This document shows positions 38,570 to 50,444 of a stretch of 64,000 nucleotides of DNA, piece after piece; within the stretch, counting starts at the first letter, position 1, and the number at the start of each line of letters is the position of its first letter. This DNA comes from Simmondsia chinensis (Eukaryota > Streptophyta > Magnoliopsida > Caryophyllales > Simmondsiaceae). The notes under the pieces were generated by a model. It was given only the letters and a program-made list of their open reading frames with translations, did not search any database and was not told the DNA's origin. The translations under genes were made by a program, and so were the position numbers. The stretch lies in assembly GCA_018398585.1 (NCBI GenBank), contig JAGTTD010000006.1:6734501-6798500 (forward strand), in the 5' to 3' direction.

Positions 38570-39791
38570 GTAATTTCGGGTCCAATTCATATTTTTTGTT
38601 TTGTTTTAGATTTTTTTTAAATCTGAAACAGAAGATAATGTTAGAATATAAAATTAATTATAAGTCTTTACCCATTAATTTAAATTTTTGGGATAGTTGG
38701 TTCTTTAAATAATATAGTATCAGAGTCTTATTTACCAAGAGGTCGAGAGTTCGAATCTAAATAGTCCTTACTTTCAATATTAATATAAATTAAGTACAAG
38801 GTATGAGATAGACTCGTGTAATATCCATACTTCAAGCCTAAATTAGCATTTGCATGGGAGGGCATGTTAAAATATAAAATTAATCATGAGCCTCTATCTA
38901 TCGGTTTAAACTTTTGGAATAATCAAGATAATGAAGAAAAAATAAAAAAGAAAAATTGAAAAAAGAGGCTTTTTACTTAGACCTGAGGCAAGGAGAACGA
39001 GGGAGACAATTAGAATAGAAAATTCGAAGGTTTTAATGTATTGAATTTTAATTATAAAATATTAAATTTTTTAAAATTTATAGCAAAAGTTTGATATCTA
39101 ATTACATCGCAGTTTTTTCCGCTTGTTTTCCACGTAAAAATTGTGTATATTGTTTCGTTGATTACAACAACAACAACAACAAACCCAGTGCCTGATATTG
39201 CTTCGTTGATTATATTTTGGAAATTTTTCCAATGTAATTTGTGTAATGGGGTGGTGTCAGATGATGAGAGATCCGAGCAGGAAACAGTGGCACCACCGGT
39301 GGTGGGAGCGAGGAAGCCGCCCCTACCGCTTCAGTTGCAGACAATGCAACACAAAATGGGAGGGGGTTTCAATTTGCCATCACCCGATTCAAAGCATGGC
39401 GGTGTTGGTGGTGGTGGAGGATTTAATTTAGCTTCGCCGGATTCAGTGACAAGGTATGTCAATCTCTTTTTTTTTTTTTTTTTTTTTTTTTGGGTCGATA
39501 TGCTTTGTTCATCTTTCACTCCTATTTTATGCCATTTAAATTTGAAATTGAGTATAAAATTATTCTTTTAAATTGTTTAGATACCACATTTACTGCTCCT
39601 ATATTATTATCAATATAACTTGAATAGGGTATTAGTAGAATTATGGCTAGTTTTTTTTATTGCCAGGGTAATAAAGTATTACACTCTTTAACTTTTAATT
39701 AAAAATATTGGGGATAAACAAAATTGTTCTAAATTTAACATCACCCCTTTTTCATAAAAAAAAAAAAGATATCCTTTTTTAATTTTTTATA

Positions 39792-39881
<90 letters not shown>

Positions 39882-40565
39882 TATATAATGTTAAATTTCA
39901 CCTTAGCCTTTTAGGCCCGACCCACGAAATTGGAACAAACAAGGTCCACATATAAGCCTAAGTGGGGTTCCATCCTAAAATCAATTGGCAATAGATGGAG
40001 TAACCCACTAGGCTCATAAAATGATCTCTTCTTTATATCTATTCCAATATGGGATTCCACAAGACTCACATGTAGAGTCCTCAACATTTTCCCTCACATG
40101 TGAGTCTACGATAAGCGCACCCCTCACCTTCTCGAATCTTACTAGATCCAACATACTGGAGACGCCCTCGGCCCACCAAATACAAATGCACCCTCTCATG
40201 AGGACACGGTCCGATACACAAGAGATCGGGATCATCAACCTGCTCTGATACCATGTTAAGGAGCCATCTTACCCAGAAGCTTAAGTTGATAGGTGAAAGT
40301 CTAAGATTGGTTTTATACTCTAACATGCCCCCTCACGCAAATGCCCATTTGGGCTTGAAGCGTAAAATAATGCACAGGCCCACTTCATACCTTGTGCTTA
40401 AATAATATTGAAATTTGGAACGCTGATGAGATTCAAACTATTGACCTCTTGGTTACAAGGCTCTAATACCATGACAAGGAACCAACTTTTTCAAAAACTT
40501 AAGTTGATAGGTGAAGGCCCAAGATTAATTTTATAATCTAACATAAAATATTAAATTTGGTAGTG

Positions 40566-40596
<31 letters not shown>

Positions 40597-43500
40597 ATAA
40601 AGATTAAATTTTAGGTTATCTTATTACATATATTAAAAGAATCATAATACATATAAATACTCAAACTTAGAGTACTTGAGTAATAAATATTAAATTTTAT
40701 AAACATTTATATAAAATTTTTGAGATACTATATATATATATATATACGAGGTACCACCAAATTAATATTTTATAAAGAAATTATTACTTATATATTTTGA
40801 GGTTTGGTCATTTATTATCTAGGTATCATGACAATTAATTATATACAACGAGGTACCTTAATATTTTAAAATTTTAGAACAATTATCCCTTAAGTACCCT
40901 AAGGATTGACCATTTATCATCTAGGTACCCTAATGTTTCAAAATATACAATGGAGTACCTTGAGATTTAAAAAAAATTTCACTTAAATACCCTGAAGTTC
41001 AAAAATTTTATCGATCACATACCCTTCTTACAAAATTCAATAGATTTTCGTTAAAAAATGTTAAAGTAAAATATAATTTTGACGATATATAAGTATATTT
41101 ATTAGAATTTGATGGTTTTGGTAATATAACGTGCTACACTAGAGTCTAGGAAGGTTCAATTCCTTCGATAATCCTATCAAGTAGAACAAGAATAAGGGAG
41201 ATAGAATTGAGAGAATAGGAGGGAGAAGAGAGAGATTTTTTATTAGAATCAACATAAGTCACATACAGATCTTTGATCTCCTTATTTACAAGGAAGCAGG
41301 AAACTGTTAACGATTCCCAACTGTATCATAATGGTAGTTTACATCCAAACTAAGTAAACATTTTTATCGTAATTTCTTAATTTTTTGTTGAAAATATTGA
41401 AATAACTTGTATATATTATCGCAACTATGTTTTATATTAGCATATTTTATATAAAATTGGTCTAATTCTCACAAAAACTCATCAAATTCCAACATGGGGT
41501 ATCTAAGTAATAAAATTTATAACCTAAAGGTATCTTATTGTATATATTGAAACATAAGGCTCCCTAGGTGACAAATGGCCAAACCTCATGGTACCTAAGT
41601 GATAATTTCTCAAAATTTCATCAGTTAAGCACCTTATAAATGAAATTAGTGAATTTTTGTGAAACTTCAAACATTTTTTACCATAAAATGTTGATGCAAT
41701 ACATGGTTATAACAATATATATATGAGTCCATTTTTTCAACAAAAATCCAACTGATTAAGAAATAAATGTCACGGAACTGTGGTGGAAGATATCTATATA
41801 TTAGTGAAATAATGCGTTAGATTACTATTTTACAATAAAAAATCATAATGTTATGATAGAAAATATCTATATATTGCTATAGTTATGTTTAATGTTTGCA
41901 ACTTTTAATAAAAATTGATCTAATTTTGAAATAGTGCCTAATTAATAAAATTGTTAAATTTTAAGTACCTAAATGATAAAAAATTAAATTTTAAGTTACC
42001 TTATTATGTGTATTAAATTGTCAAAATATTTAAATAACACATCTTTAAACATCAAGATATCCCAGTAATATATACATACATGTATAGACTGTAAATTGTT
42101 ATTTTTTTTAATTTCTAACAAATCTTGGCCGTCCATTATAATGGAAGGTCAAGATTCGCCCCTATATATATATATGTATATATATGTATATGTACATATA
42201 TATACATATATATATATATATAACATAAATTAAAAATGAACAACATTTTTCAAAAACATTTTAGAGATGTAGAGTGCAGTAGATCCTCCCCCATATAATA
42301 TTTAAGATAGACAATATCCAAATTATAAATATAAGGGCAACATATAAAAAGATCCCCTAAATTTTATAATTAAATACAATATATCTCTACAGTTTCAATT
42401 TCATAGAATAGCCTCCTGAATTTTGTAATTAAATATAATACATCCTCTATATTTTTAATTTAGCCCTTGAGCTTGTTATTACACACAACTCATCCCCCCC
42501 CCCCCCCCCCCCCCCCGAACTTTATTACTAAACATAACATACCCTTAGACATTAATAAATTTAAAATTAAAAAAATTTAGAACAATAAAAAAGGTGAAAC
42601 AAATTATGAAAAGTAACTTGTTGAAAAAAGTTTTCAAATTTTTTAATAAATGATTTTTTATAAATTATTTTCAAAATTTTAATTTTGTACTATTTTTTAA
42701 TTTTAAAATTTTTAATTTAATTTTGAGATTTATATTTTTTTTAAAATTATTATATTTTATTTTATAATATTATGTATGGAAATTTAAAAAATATTTTATT
42801 ATCTTCTAAATTTATAATATTATTACTATAATTAATTAAAAAATAATTTTATATAAATATTAGAAAATGTTCTTATGTTTTGTTTAGAAATATAAAGCTT
42901 CTATCTTTTGCCTAAAATTATAAAATCTCTATCTTTTGTATAAAAGTAGAAAATTCTTGATTTTTAATTTTAGTTTTAAATTTATTAATCTAATATTTTC
43001 TCAAGTTCAAAAATATTATTATATTATTTCAAAATTTTTTTTAAATGTTTTTCATATATTTGTTTTAAATTTTTTTAATTTCATATTTTTTTAAAATTAA
43101 AATTTATTAATATATAAGGGCTGAGTTACTTTTAGTAATATATTTTTTAAAATGCTTTTAGTAACAAAATTTTTTAATCTGTGTAATAATAAAGTTTAAA
43201 GGCTATTTTTTAAAATTAAAAGTGTAGTGGGTGTATTGTGTTTAATTGCAAAGCTTAAGGAGTGTTTTGTGCGTAATAATAAAATTTAGGTGGCTATGTT
43301 ATAAAATTAAAGTTGTGCAGATGTTGTGTTTATATATAAAATTTAAGGGGTTATTTTATGAAATTAAAAGTTTAGTAGGTATATTGTGTTTAATTGTAAA
43401 GTTAATAAGACCTCTTCATATTTTGACCTAAATTTAATTAACATTCAAATATGAACACATATTAGAATATAAAATTATTGTTCCAAATTTAATATCACCC

Positions 43501-46500
43501 CTTAAATATAATAAAAGGAAATCTACCACTTAGGTACCCTGAGGTTTAAAAATTTATCACTTTAATATTCGGACATTTCAATATATACAATGAGGTGCCC
43601 TAAGTTTGAAAATTTTATCACTTAGATACCCCAAAATTTAAAAATTTTATCAATTAGATATCATTTTTTAAAATTATATAGATTTTATTAGTATATTTAT
43701 TAATCAGAATAGCACCCTGAAGGGGGAAGGCTGTGTACATCCGCCCTCCCCCCAGATCTTGCTTAAACGGAAGCCCTTGAGGCACTGGGAATGTTGCATT
43801 GTATAGATTTTATTTAAAAGTCGCTAACATAAGACATAGTTGAGAAATATATAGGTATCTTCTATTGTAATATCATAATTTTATATCGTAAATGCTAACA
43901 TATTGCATTATTTTACTAATATGTTGATATCTTCTATCATAATTCAGTGACCTCTTCTTCGTATTATGTTTGATTTTCGTTAAAAAGGTTGATATAGCCG
44001 TACATATTATTGTAATAATATATGATGAAAAATGTTCAAATTTTCACAAAAATTCATCAAATTCTCATATGGGATTATCTAATTGATAAAATTTTGTAAC
44101 CTTAATTTACCTCATTATATATATTAAAATATCAGAATACCTAAATAATAAATAATTAAATCTCATATATCTAAGTGATAATTTTTCATAATAAAATAAA
44201 GGGTAAATTACAGAAAATTCTCCTGTCTTTTACTTCAAAAATAAAAAACCCTCCTCACAAATAAAAGCACTCACAAAACCCCTCACTTTTAAAAATTTAT
44301 CACTTAACCCCCATGCAACTTATTTTTGACCATTTTGCCCTTAATGTTTAATTTTATTTTTAGAAAAGGGTTTTATATTGTTAGGCAAGAATTAAATATT
44401 TTATATTTTTATATAAGTTCAGAAGATAAAAAGTATTTTTAAAATTTTCAGAAAAAAATATTATGAGAGATAAAATATAAATTTTTTTTGTTGAGGGGCA
44501 AAATGGTCAAAAAAAAAGTTATTTGGGGGCAAAGTGAAAATTTTTTAAAAGTTAGGGAGTTTAGTGAGTGATTTTATTAGTGAGAGGTGTTTTGTTATTA
44601 AAGTACAAGTTAGAAAAATTTTCTATAATTTATCCTAAAATAAAATACCCTATATTATGTAAGTACAGATGTTAATGAATATAAGAAAAGTTGCAAAAGT
44701 GTGGTGGGGGTCCCAGGAAAACGCACCTGATGCTCCGCCGATCCGCATGCCTAGGTTTTAAGTTCTTTCTAACTAATAATAAATAAATAATATCTCTTTA
44801 TTTAAAAAAGTTATTAGGATTTGGTATTGATTCATAAGTTTTCCCAAGTGTGATAGGATAGTTAGTACCTCGTTGTATAATACATATATTGGACACGTAT
44901 TCGTATTATTTCGTTAAAAAATGCATTTATGTATTATTATCAATAATACAATAAAATATGTGTTTTTTGGATGTTATCAATATAATACATATATTACAAC
45001 ACGTATCCATATTTTTCCCATTTGAAAAATAAATGATAATTAAAAAATAATCAATATCTACAACTAAATTAAATTTTCATATTCTGTATTTTGCTAAATT
45101 TATCATTTTTGACTCTTAAACTATTAATTGTACCATATCGTTTATTGTATGTTATGTTTCTGTTACTGCTATTGTGACAAAAATTATTCTTTACTTTTAT
45201 AAGTCAACAAACTGTTGACCAATATTTTTGTGTATATAGCCAAATAATACATGTACGTATTAAATCTCATTTAATACCCATACAATAATTTGGTAACAAA
45301 GGCTAGGACCACGTACTTGATGGATTATTCCAATAAGTAGTTTGCTATGGTAGAATTCTTTTTTTAACCATATATCTAATTTTTTTAAGGTACTGAGTTC
45401 ATCTTACTTGAGCCGACCCCTTGGTTAGCGGTGTCAATAAGCCAAGTTGCCTTCTTAACTCCCGCGTGCTAGCTAGTTAAAAAGCTTAAAAGGCACACTT
45501 GTTTTAAGATCGAGCCAAGTCAACCTGACTTGTATAGCTAAGAAAGTCAAGTCCTAAGCTTAACATACCTTAGGTTTAGAGGTTTAAGAGTCTAAATAAG
45601 CCTAAATGAGCCAATCTCGACGTAAATTATGAGCTCATATGTCACGAGCATGATTTAGTATAAACGAGCCTATATAGAATTGAATAGAGCCTAGAGCCAA
45701 CCTCATGCTAAAAGTTTCCATACTCAGCAAGCTCCAAGCTAAGCCCGAGCCAAGTCAAAGGTTAGTCAGTCCAGCTAAAACTTGAGCCTAGATCCTAGAG
45801 CCTAGGGCCTTGAGCCTAGTGACATCAATCTCAACTTGGCTTATGTACATCAATAGCCTTGGGTTATTTTTTTTATAGAGATAAGAGAAGGCATATTAAG
45901 GAAGCTTCTTAAGGAAGATGCTTCCTAACACATTAATCGAAATGATAGCACCTAGCTTTAGACTGGGCCAATGGGACCACTGCACCTTGTTGATTGAACT
46001 TTATGACCCAATTAGCATTTATATTAGCTTCTAAGAAACAAGTCTAAAACTAATATCTTCTCTATGGTAGTGTCTGAAACGCAGGTACTTTGGGATTGCT
46101 CATTTGACTCTTCTTTCCATACATAGCACACATTGGCAATGAAACCCCCACTATAAAGTTATAAACTTGTGTTTGTGAACCAAAACCCAAGCATTCAAAG
46201 ACCACTTAGACATTCATTCTTTCTCAGCCACCTTCACTATTCGGTTTGCAAACCCTTTTTTTTTTTTTAATAGTATGGTTTGCAAACCTTATGCCCTATA
46301 ATACTTATTGTATCAAGTTCATGTTGAAGTCAAATGTAGGACGTGAGATTAAGAAGAAAAATATTTTCCTTTCCGTAAAGGAAAATGTCTTTCCCATCTC
46401 CTTAAGGAAGTCACCTTCCTCTCTATGGACGAGAACATTTTCCATTAAGGCAAGAATGACCGTTGATTTGTACAATAGAATTTTAGAAATGTGACTGAAA

Positions 46501-48943
46501 TTGGGCCCACTATTTTCTTCTTCAAGTTTGTCTTCCACACTTTGATCCCTTTTATAATAGAATGCTTGCTTATTGCTTATGATTGTTCTTAAAAGTTTTT
46601 TGGGTAATGTTATATGTATGACAAAATTATTAATTATAGGAGCAGAATTTTTATCTCCAAGGCAATTTTATGGCTCTTATTTTTTATAAGTCACATTATT
46701 ACTCTAAAATAATAATTTTTTAATCTAACGATAACAACTCCTAAATTCTTTTATTAGGCAAGTGAAATTAGATATTTGAATTTAAGACTTCTTATTCAAT
46801 TCCTCGATCCAACTGATATTTTAGTCAGTAATTAAGAACTGATTGTTAAAAGAGCTGTCTAGGATTCATTTACCAAGCACTAAGGCATCGGATTCCATTA
46901 GAACTCCAAAGTTAAGCATGCTTGGATAAGAGTAGTACGAGGATGGATGACCTCCTGGAAAGTCCTCGTGTTGCTAACCCTGTCAGGCTGGAGGTCCTCG
47001 AAAACAGTCTCTTGCTAGGGTTACACCCTAAAGGGATAAGGCTGCATACAACCATCCCTCCCAGACTGTACTTATGCGAGAGCCCTTGATGCATTGGGTA
47101 TGTTATTGTTGTTGCCAAAAGAGCTGTCTACTTTTTAGTCGTTAAAAAGTTTTATGCTATGACTTTGCGCTGTCAAAACTCTCCTTACGCAAATCACAAT
47201 ATAAAATTAAAGGGCAATTAGCTGAGATATTAGGCACCAGAGATCCCATGTTTAAAATCTTTGTTTGGGTGCTTGTTGAATTATTAAAGAAAAATCCTTC
47301 ATTTACCCCATTTAAGCATCCATTTAGTCGACCTACATTTCTGTTGGTGTTTGTTTTCTCTCCCTCCTCTATTTTCGTACAATGGGTCATCCCCTTGTTG
47401 CTTTTGATTGTTTGCCTGATTCTTTCTAGTAATGATATAGTCTTATAACCTGTTTTAGCATTGTCTGTAGTTTCCTTGTAAACTTGGTCTCTCTGGTTGC
47501 ATTACTATCCTATTTTGCCTCTTTTTGATGCGTTGTTATGCAGGCTAGCTCAAGCCTCGCTTTTGCAATTGTTCCTAATTTTATATCTTGACTATTGTCA
47601 CTAATCATCGGAAAGAAAAAAACACATGATAAAAGACCATCAAATCATAAAAAGATAATATAGATGATTGTGCTCGAAATTCTCGACATCACTCATACTT
47701 TTTCCCCCCTATAATTGAATAAGAGAAAATATATCTCTTCAAGGTATAACATGTAATATAATGAAAGGAAAAAATAACAAAATACCAAGATAAGAAGGAA
47801 ACGAAAGAGCTATACAAAGTACAAACCTAGAAGGGTACTGAAGATTGTATTTTGAGAAACGTGAAGCCAGACAACGAGAAGGTCCGCTCTCGATACTTCT
47901 TACTTTGTAAAATAGTCCTCAGCATAATTCGTTTCGTTTTAGATACTCGAAACAAGCTAATGTACGACTTTAAACTTTTGTCCCTAACATTATGAAATTA
48001 TTAAATCATAAAAATTAATTATGCAGTATTAATTTTTATAATTTGCGTTTTTATCACATATATTATATGCTTAACTGCGTGTTTAAAACATGCTCTTTTT
48101 GCTGATTGACCATCATGTCACAGTGATAGTAGCATAGCTTCTGCAAGTTCCTTCTCCAGACAAGGCGCCACACTCCCTCAAGAACCACCTCAACCACTGC
48201 CTAGTGACACCCGACCTCCACCAAAGCCCGCCACTGAGCCACCACAAACCGAGCACCCAACCCCACCGGCTCCGGATCCCAGCCCATACCACTTACACCC
48301 ACAACTAGACCAACACCAATACATCCAACCCAACTTGCACTACATCCACCACCCACAACAACCGCTACCGCCCCACGCTACCCCACCATCATACTACCCT
48401 CTCTACGCTGCACCACCACCGGTTCAGCCACCGCACCACCACGCTGCAGTTGACCCCCAACAATACCCAGTTTACTTCCTCCCAGTCCCTCACAACATGG
48501 CCAGGCACGTAACGGCTAACTTACCTGATGCAACCGCAGTCAGCAACGCCTCTATGGCTACGGCTAACCCACCTATTTACAAAGCACCCAATCAAGCTGC
48601 GGCCCCTGAGGCGGCAGCCACCGCAGGTCTGACCAATATGTATAGAGCTCTGGCCTCAAACAACCCTCCTGGGCTAGTCCCTGCAGTCCCAACTTCTAAC
48701 CAACAACAGTACATTGCTTACTCACAAATGGCTAATGCAGCTCAGCCTGTCGTTGGTGGTGGTGCAGTGGCTAACTACGGGTACGAGTACGCACACCAGT
48801 TGCATGATCAAGTCTATTATACTGGGCAAGGAGCTGCACCAGCGGTGGCAGCTCAATACCAGAGTATGACACCAGCTGCAGCAGTGATGCTAGCAGAAGC
48901 ATCTAAGCAACAAGAGGGAAGTAACCAGCAAATGAGGACTTAG
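37615..48943 (+). CDS. PB1-domain (octicosapeptide/Phox/Bem1p) protein, three exons
   Basis: Exons by my reading are 37615-38569, 39261-39453 and 48124-48943 (955+193+820 = 1968 nt; 655 codons plus stop). All introns are GT-AG and phases match (1 and 2). Residues about 64-171 form a PB1 domain: GAKFRLMCSYGGHIIPRP at the start, FTLKYQIPNEDLDSLISVTTD in outline, and the acidic DEDLENMLEEYD (OPCA motif). PB1 domains pair with other PB1 domains through basic and acidic faces. The N-terminus is Pro/Thr/Ala-rich; the C-terminal half is Pro/Gln/His-rich and probably disordered. The layout resembles plant PB1 proteins such as Arabidopsis PAL OF QUIRKY; exact orthology is not shown. No signal peptide or membrane segment is seen. 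Intron 2 is 8.67 kb and packed with transposons. The gene converges on the RING gene. Confidence 0.9.
38639..38926 (+). mobile_element. TRIM-like miniature LTR element in intron 1
   Basis: About 65-70-bp direct repeats (38639-38708, TGTTAGAATATAAAATTAAT; and 38865-38926, TGTTAAAATATAAAATTAAT) flank about 155 bp. A tRNA-Met-like primer motif (TAGTATCAGAG, about 38716-38726) lies just after the first repeat. Non-coding. Confidence 0.6.
39165..39194 (-). mobile_element. 30-bp remnant of a SINE/LINE tail with 18-bp target duplication
   Basis: Only the TTG-repeat tail and 'GGCACTGGGTTTG' (minus strand) were inserted. Flanks ATATTGTTTCGTTGATTA (39147-39164) and the copy at 39195-39212, with one mismatch, prove a target-primed insertion. 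It lies 66 bp upstream of exon 2. Confidence 0.75.
39261..39453 (+). CDS. PB1 gene exon 2
   Basis: Acceptor TGTCAG before 39261, donor AAG followed by GTATGTC at 39454. It encodes DDERSEQETVAPPVVGARKP and a Gly/Ser/Pro-rich stretch with two FNLxSPDS repeats. A T-run follows the donor (39468-39490). Confidence 0.85.
39793..39888. repeat. (ATT)n-(AT)n microsatellite
   Basis: About 24 ATT units followed by about 11 AT units in intron 2. Confidence 0.9.
39889..40553 (-). mobile_element. Cluster of TRIM-like elements in intron 2
   Basis: Two related LTR-like repeats (40253-40325 and 40472-40543, each ending CTAACA on the plus strand) flank an internal segment with a primer motif TGGTATTAGAGCC (minus, 40459-40471). 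A second primer motif TGGTATCAGAGC (minus, 40242-40253) precedes a different internal segment (39990-40240) that ends in an unrelated LTR-like repeat starting TGTTAAATTTCACC at 39889. This suggests a recombinant or tandem TRIM. Confidence 0.5.
40740..41640. repeat. AT-rich foldback repeat, 'aggtaccttgaggtt' family (copy 1)
   Basis: The left side has units of type 'cacttaaataccctgaggtttaaaa.tttatca' and the right side the inverse ('cctcatggtacctaagtgataatttc'). Edges are approximate. A fragment with LTR-like look (41132-41340, 'agggagatagaattgagag') sits inside. Confidence 0.45.
41132..41340. repeat. Possible solo LTR fragment
   Basis: Resembles the LTR of the first Ty3 element in layout ('ctaggaag..tcaat..cccttcga', 'gggaga..aattgagag', '..gattc..cataagtcacatac'), but degenerate and without clear ends. 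Confidence 0.3.
41641..42335. other. AT-rich intron 2 sequence with (TA/CA)n run
   Basis: Degenerate relatives of the 'taccttgaggtt' units and a 'tatatatgtatatgtacatata' run (42160-42222). Nothing else recognised. Confidence 0.5.
42336..43428. mobile_element. Foldback element, copy 2 of the 3969-5103 family
   Basis: The left end GGCAACATATAAAAAGATCC and the right end (reverse-complemented GGTCAAAATATGAAGAGGTC) match the ends of copy 1, and both arms contain the same units ('ttttataattaaatacaatat', 'gcccttgagcttgttattac'). A C-run of about 23 (42494-42516) sits in the left arm. Confidence 0.68.
43508..44190. repeat. AT-rich foldback repeat, 'aggtaccttgaggtt' family (copy 2)
   Basis: Left 'ccacttaggtaccctgaggttt' units, right inverse 'tctcatatatctaagtgataattttt'. 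It carries the SINE/LINE tail insertion at 43690-43801. Confidence 0.45.
43690..43801 (+). mobile_element. 5'-truncated SINE/LINE tail (112 bp)
   Basis: Contains CCTGAAGGGGGAAGGCTGTG, 'acatccgccctcccc' and 'gcccttgaggcactggg', the tail shared by the 5S SINEs and the RTE LINE. Flanked by the perfect 13-bp duplication TATAGATTTTATT (43677-43689, 43802-43814). Confidence 0.82.
44201..44635. mobile_element. MULE-type MITE (435 bp) with perfect 9-bp duplication
   Basis: Ends GGGTAAATTACAGAAAATT and, reverse-complemented, GGATAAATTATAGAAAATT; long inverted arms ('cacttaacccccatgcaact' against 'gggggcaaagtgaaaa'). Flanks TAAAATAAA at 44192-44200 and 44636-44644 are identical. Confidence 0.85.
45426..45855. 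mobile_element. hAT-type MITE (about 430 bp)
   Basis: Left end TAGCGGTGTCAATAAGCCAA, right end reverse-complemented TATTGATGTACATAAGCCAA. Flanks CCCTTGGT and GCCTTGGG agree at 6 of 8 bases. Rich in 'gagcc' motifs. Non-coding. Confidence 0.55.
46862..47116 (+). mobile_element. 5S-rRNA-headed SINE with 14-bp target duplication
   Basis: The head (about 46866-46975) follows 5S rRNA: ACCAAGCACTAAGGCATCGG, AACTCCAAAGTTAAGCATGC, GGATGGATGACCTCCTGG. Then comes the common tail (AAGGCTGCATACAACC, 'gagagcccttgatgcattggg') and TTG repeats. Flanks AAAAGAGCTGTCTA at 46848-46861 and 47117-47130 are identical. The 5S internal control region is largely kept, so RNA polymerase III transcription is possible in principle. 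Confidence 0.88.
47131..48123. other. Distal part of intron 2, nothing recognised
   Basis: Apart from the acceptor TCACAG at 48118-48123 I see no bounded element or gene. The open frames here are short and without family features. Confidence 0.6.
48124..48943 (+). CDS. PB1 gene exon 3 (Pro/Gln/His-rich C-terminus)
   Basis: Starts after TCACAG in phase 2 and ends with TAG at 48941-48943. It encodes SDSSIASASSFSRQ, then Pro-rich, His/Tyr-rich (QYIQPNLHYIHHPQQPLPPH) and Ala/Gln-rich segments, including DPQQYPVYFLPV. The C-rich composition contrasts sharply with the flanking intron. Confidence 0.88.
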
Positions 48944-49090
48944 TTGTGGAGTGAAGCTCATTGCAGTCTAGAGGTTCACCAATTTGTAAGAGAGAATAAT
49001 GAAGGATTTTCATAGCTTACTTTTTCTCTTTATATTGATATATTGCTTGGAGCAGAGTAATATGCAATAAGGTGAAAAACATTATATGAA
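48944..49090 (+). other. Probable 3' UTR of the PB1 gene
   Basis: T-rich sequence with 'aataat' (48995) and 'tgcaataagg' (about 49062), which could serve as poly(A) signals. The end is a guess. Confidence 0.4.
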
Positions 49091-49209
49091 ACTAGCAATT
49101 TTAACCATTAAAAACTCCACAGGTGAGTCTAGTAAGAATCTCACAAAAGAGTTGCGGGAGAAAAAAGATCAATATATAAGCTTGATGCGCCGTTCCACTA
49201 ATATCTGTT

Positions 49210-49305
49210 GGTTTTAGGTTGACACCTCACACGGGCTTACATGTGAACATTCCATATTCCTACTACGTGGATTGGGCCCAAAGGCCGGTGAAATTTTACA
49301 TTAAC
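49210..49305 (-). repeat. LTR-like fragment related to 39889-39990
   Basis: On the minus strand 'TGTTAATGTAAAATTTCACC' and 'GGCCTTTGGGCCC' parallel the LTR-like repeat at 39889. Solo fragment. Confidence 0.4.
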
Positions 49306-49533
49306 ACACTACCCTCCCTTTATGCTAAGGTTCATGAGCTAGCACAATTTGGTCACTCGGAACTCTTCACTAGTACATTGCTCATTACCTTTCTCTAAGC
49401 AGCTCACCTTGTTTATTGATGAGTATGTTTTAGATAGATCTTGCAAACAAAACAGACTCATAAGGTGTCTTTTTTACCCTTCAAAAAACAGCCCAAACCG
49501 AAAACTTTAGAGCCATCTGTTGTGGAAATTACA

Positions 49534-49674
49534 TTTCACCTTCAGGGTAACACCTTGTAGAGGTCTACATACATTTCACCTTCAGGGTAACACCCTGTAG
49601 AGGTCAGGCTGCATACATTTCACCATCACCATTCCTTGGCTGGAGCTTTTCAAGCACTAGATTCGTTGTTCTTG
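49534..49674 (+). mobile_element. Degenerate SINE/LINE-tail insertion
   Basis: Contains 'cagggtaacaccctgtagaggtcaggctgcatacatt', an internal duplication of about 45 bp and a 'gttgttcttgttg' end. Flanks TTGTGGAAATTACAT and TTGTAGAAATTACAT (49519-49533, 49675-49689) are a 15-bp duplication with one mismatch. Confidence 0.65.
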
Positions 49675-49974
49675 TTGTAGAAATTACATGTTTGCAATAG
49701 GAAATTTGAGCCAAACTGAGCTGCACAAGCTCAAATGAGCTAATATAGGCACTCTTATATGAGACAAGCCTCATATGCAGCTCATCACCAGCCGCTCGAG
49801 CCCATTATGAGATGAGCTTGAGCCATCAGAATAAAGAGTTCAAATTTACCTCAACTTTCTTTTATAACCGGTAACAAGAAAGAACCATAAAAGTCTTTAA
49901 ATTCAACAGCAGTTTGTACAGAATATTTCTTCTTTTTTATTATTGAAACTTCATGGGATTGATCAAAGGGGAAC

Positions 49975-50310
49975 AGCTGCAATTATTGACTTTATTGGTC
50001 TCTAATATTTATATGTTTGTTTTACCATTTATTTTCTTTTGTTCAAGATAGTCCATAATGTTTGTAAGTTTATCCAAATTGCTCTCTTTTTTTGGCTTAA
50101 AAAAGTCCTCATGTCTATTTTGTGACAAGTTAGTCCCCATTTGGTAACTAATACCAAGTAAAAACTAAAAGATTAGAGACTAATTTTGCTATAAATAATA
50201 CAAGAGACTATTTCAAACAAAAAGAAACATGAGGGGCCAATTTGAATAAACTTACAAACATCAATAATTATTTATTTTAGACAAAAAATAAAAATCCAAT
50301 TTAAATAAAC
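49975..50310. mobile_element. TIR element (MITE), unclassified
   Basis: Inverted arms: 'aatgtttgtaagtttatccaaattg' at 50057-50081 and the inverse at about 50238-50268. Termini are not precise. Confidence 0.5.
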
Positions 50311-50444
50311 TTACAAACATTAACAACCAACAAATAAATAAATCAAAACTGCCTTAAAAACGAGTCGGTTCCCAAAATAATGCTAAAAAATAAAAAAATA
50401 CAAAAAATAATGCTGAAAAAAAAATATTTCTGAATCTACTGTTG

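Noticed and set aside
38570..38712. Read-through end of the PB1 protein from the genomic frame
   Set aside because: Downstream exons continue in phase, the codons are AT-rich and they overlap a TRIM-like repeat.
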